Below are positions 61,157 through 64,000 of a DNA stretch of 64,000 bases, piece after piece. Made by a program: the position numbers and the translations under genes. The first letter of the stretch is position 1. Every line of letters starts with the position of its first letter. Under the pieces are notes generated by a model. It saw only the letters and a list, made by a program, of their open reading frames with translations, was not told the origin of the DNA and did no database searches. Origin of the DNA: Acanthochlamys bracteata (taxonomy: Eukaryota; Streptophyta; Magnoliopsida; Pandanales; Velloziaceae); assembly GCA_019914995.1 (NCBI GenBank), contig CM034126.1:9181001-9245000 (forward strand). The letters are read 5' to 3'.

Positions 61157-64000
61157 CTTTGAGCAAGCGAAAGTTAGCCCTGTCGTTGCAAGTGAAGTCC
61201 TCGGCGAAGAGTAATAGAAGGTATTCAAGAAAGGTTAGTAGATAGTCTTCGATAAGCAACAGAGGTCGTCGCGGGGTGCAGACGAATAGCGCTTTGTCGT
61301 CGGTGGATGGCACTGTTGACCACGTCTCTATGCTAGCTGTTTAGGAATGAACCTATTGATTGATTTTTTGATGGCTTGTGATGGAAGCAGAAGAAGAGAA
61401 GGTTGAACAGGGAGGTTTGATGAATGAAAGGTGATAGATTGATCAGAAAGAGACTTGACTCCTAAGGTTGAAAGGAGAGTTGTGAGTCAGAGAGTGACTC
61501 ATGAAGAAGATGATGAAAAAATTATGATTTTATTTTGGGAATAGGAAAGTCGGACCTTGCTAAAGTGCTAAATCTACAAAGGGCATGTTTACTTACTCTT
61601 AAAAGTGAATAATAAAAAAATAGTTATAAAATAGAAAATGATTATTTAGAATGAGTTTAAAAATAAAATTTAAAGTTTTAAATATAGTTTTTAAAAGTGA
61701 GCTATAAAAAATAAAATTTTTAGTATTTGTATATATAGAAATTATCTAGAACTCAGTTTGATATTATGGGAGTAGTTTTCTCTACATTTTAAAACCACCC
61801 GCCAATAAGAGGGATTCATCCAATCCTTATATATTTATACACGATGCTAATTTTAGCAATATATAACTAAAGCTCTTTCACATATATTATGGATCTTATA
61901 TAACCCAGTAACCCACTGCATGCTAATTTCTATAAACTTTGGCAAAAACACAAGACTAGAGCTCTTAATATTTCATGGAAGATTGTTTAATTTAAGTTGA
62001 CAAAAAGATACGTTACGCGAAGTTCTAACGATGTTAAGACTTAGCATAACATAGGATATGGAAAGGAGAACTGAAGTATCAAAGAAATAAACAAAGAAGT
62101 AACCCAGCATAATAGCACTCGAAAAGAATCGCATGCGCCCTAGCCTGAGCCTTTTATCTATAGCTCTACCAAGTAACTAGTTACAAGATGAACCTTTTAT
62201 CTAGGTTGATAAGCCCCTCCAGTCTAGCAAACCATGCGCCCTGGCCTGAACAGAAGCTCGACAGATTAATGGCAATTTAGCAAAACAACTTGAATGTTTT
62301 CTTAAGAGCCTTAGTAAATCAAGTTCTCATGAATCCTAATACAATTAACTAGGAAGAATGAAGCTTGTACTTTGCATCTTTGACAAATAAATTCTTATTG
62401 TAACGGAGTTATGGTGCCTTCAACAATTTTGCACTTTGAAGCAAGAACTCAGAAACTTTTAGCAAAAAATGCTTTATTAGAATCTTTTTTAATTATCAAG
62501 CTCGGTACAATTCTTATACCTAGTCAAGCTCAGCACAATCTCGATCTCTCCCTACAAAAGTTTATTAGAAAGAAAACCTCAAATAGCAAGAAGCAACAAT
62601 TTAAGATAGTGAAACAAATATATATCGTATGAAAAATCATTTAATTTTGTCGCCTTAATAAATCCTAAAACTAGTTTCTTCATATTGGGGCAACTCTTAC
62701 ACCAGCAAATAAAAAATCTTTAGCGGCAAACTTTCTGGGACCAATACAACTTGGTCATTGTGTTGACATATGCGACAAAACAAAGATATTAATCCTACTT
62801 ATCCACACATCAACGACTAACACAAAGAGGTACTATTTAGTCAACAATCAGCAATCAAGCATAACTTTGGTTGCAGTTACTCAAACATTCAGCTAGTAAC
62901 ATTAACGTTAGTCACAGATATTTAAAGTTAATAATTTAAATAATTTATTATAAATTAACTTTTTACTAAAATCTAATCTTTAGATGCGATTTATAACTTG
63001 GATATCACATTTGTAAAATTTTATCTAATATTACAATTTTTATATTCCATCATAATAGTAATAATGGACGTATAAAAATGTATAATCTTGTGGCATAAAT
63101 TGGAGTAATTCAATTTTTTTCGAATTTCTTTTGAACAATAATATGGCTGTGTAGAACATACCAAACAGTTCTGATCTTTCATTTAAAATACAAAATGAGA
63201 GTGTTTGTCGATATATTTTGACTGTTGTTATGTAAAAGTATAAGTATTGTAAAAAATAATTAATTATTCATATTTTTGCTACCTCTCTTACTCAACACTC
63301 ACAAGGGTAAGAATCAAATCGACTATCGAAACCATTTGATACTTCTAATATCGCCAAATCATCAAATACACAAAATTTCATAATTCTGAATATGATTTAG
63401 TTCTTTAATTTAAAAATAAAGATTATTAAAATCATATACATTTAGTAATTTTCTTCTGTGATTTAATACAAATAACTAAATTTTATTAGTATAATATATC
63501 AAAATTGTAACTTTTATTTAGTAATTTAGATTTTAGAAAAAACAATAAGATAAAAATTCCCAAACTTTTATATATATGAGTATCAAGGACTAACATTCAT
63601 ATTGGTTACTAAAAAATGACCGAACTACATTTAGCTCCCACTCCAGGGCTCGCCTCCATCAGCCGCTTTCGCAATCACCTTTCGCTGGTGCCTCCCGCAA
63701 CCATCTCTAGAAGCCGCCTCCCACAGCTGCCTCTTGTAACCACTTCCAATAACTGCTCTCAGCTAGCTTCCCCGTGGACATTCCCGCTGCCATCTCATCC
63801 TCTCTATTTGCCTAATATTCGTGCATGCTCCCGTGCCCGTCACCGCACCTATCATTAGCTTTCGTGCCTCTACCACGCCGCCATTGGCATTATCTACATG
63901 TTTCGTTCTATTCCTTAAATCATAAGAACATTCTATTGGTTGAGTGATCTAAGTATTAAAAGGACTACTTGAGAGAAGCACTAAAGTTGGTAAGGGACAT
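61157..64000. other. Gene-free right end of the window
   Basis: About 61157-61560 is less AT-rich than its surroundings but shows no recognised protein. About 63616-63870 is C-rich (CGCCTCC-like words) with an 80-codon open frame of low complexity. Both could be old gene fragments; neither is firm. The rest is AT-rich. Confidence 0.35.

Noticed and set aside
63616-63858. 80-codon frame near the right edge as a gene
   Set aside because: Low-complexity C-rich sequence with no recognised domain; kept only as part of the right-end description.
1-64000. CRISPR array or bacterial-type defence system
   Set aside because: No regularly spaced repeats with unique spacers, and all genes and repeats are of plant nuclear type.

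Overview
This is an AT-rich plant nuclear window. The evidence is spliced plant-type genes with GT-AG introns, very long AT-rich intergenic DNA, plant LTR retrotransposons with tRNA-Asp or initiator-tRNA-Met primer sites, many MITEs, and a piece of plastid 23S rDNA moved into the nucleus. The species cannot be read from the sequence; it is an angiosperm, and I did not narrow it further.

The only convincing host genes form a small cluster of 3-ketoacyl-CoA synthases (KCS, the condensing enzyme of very-long-chain fatty acid elongation, which feeds cuticular wax, suberin and sphingolipids). KCS copy 1 (6206-9745, minus) and KCS copy 2 (29350-31149, minus) both look intact, with the Cys-His-Asn triad and two N-terminal membrane segments. 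Between them lies a third copy on the plus strand (about 19.4-25.6 kb) that is a pseudogene with in-frame stops, frameshifts and several insertions. Copy 1 has one intron of about 2 kb. Copy 2 has a 114-bp intron at the same place and a second, 138-bp intron that the other two copies lack.

The rest is almost all repeats. 0-5 kb: MITEs and old repeat remnants. 9.9-19 kb: intergenic DNA with a hAT-like MITE (perfect 8-bp target duplication) and a small coding-free LTR element. 19-25.6 kb: the KCS pseudogene, containing a Micron-like foldback element, a rearranged plastid rDNA insert, and a MITE into which a three-LTR TRIM has jumped. 26.0-28.9 kb: a small Ty1/copia element keeping only gag remnants. 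31.4-32.3 kb: two more Micron-like foldback elements in TA microsatellites. 33.3-34.1 kb: a second hAT-like element. 36.2-45.5 kb: one nearly full-length but broken Ty3/gypsy element (Athila-like) with a perfect GTTAT target duplication. 49.6-50.8 kb: a mosaic TRIM built from two TRIM families. 52.4-54 kb: a possible solo LTR. 55.6-61.2 kb: a third TRIM type, then a TRIM split by a minus-strand copia element. 61.2-64 kb: nothing firmly identified.

No bacterial-type system, CRISPR array, functional rRNA gene or tRNA gene was seen. The most informative parts are the layered history of the KCS pseudogene, the TRIM mosaics, the Micron-like elements, and the intron difference between the KCS paralogues.
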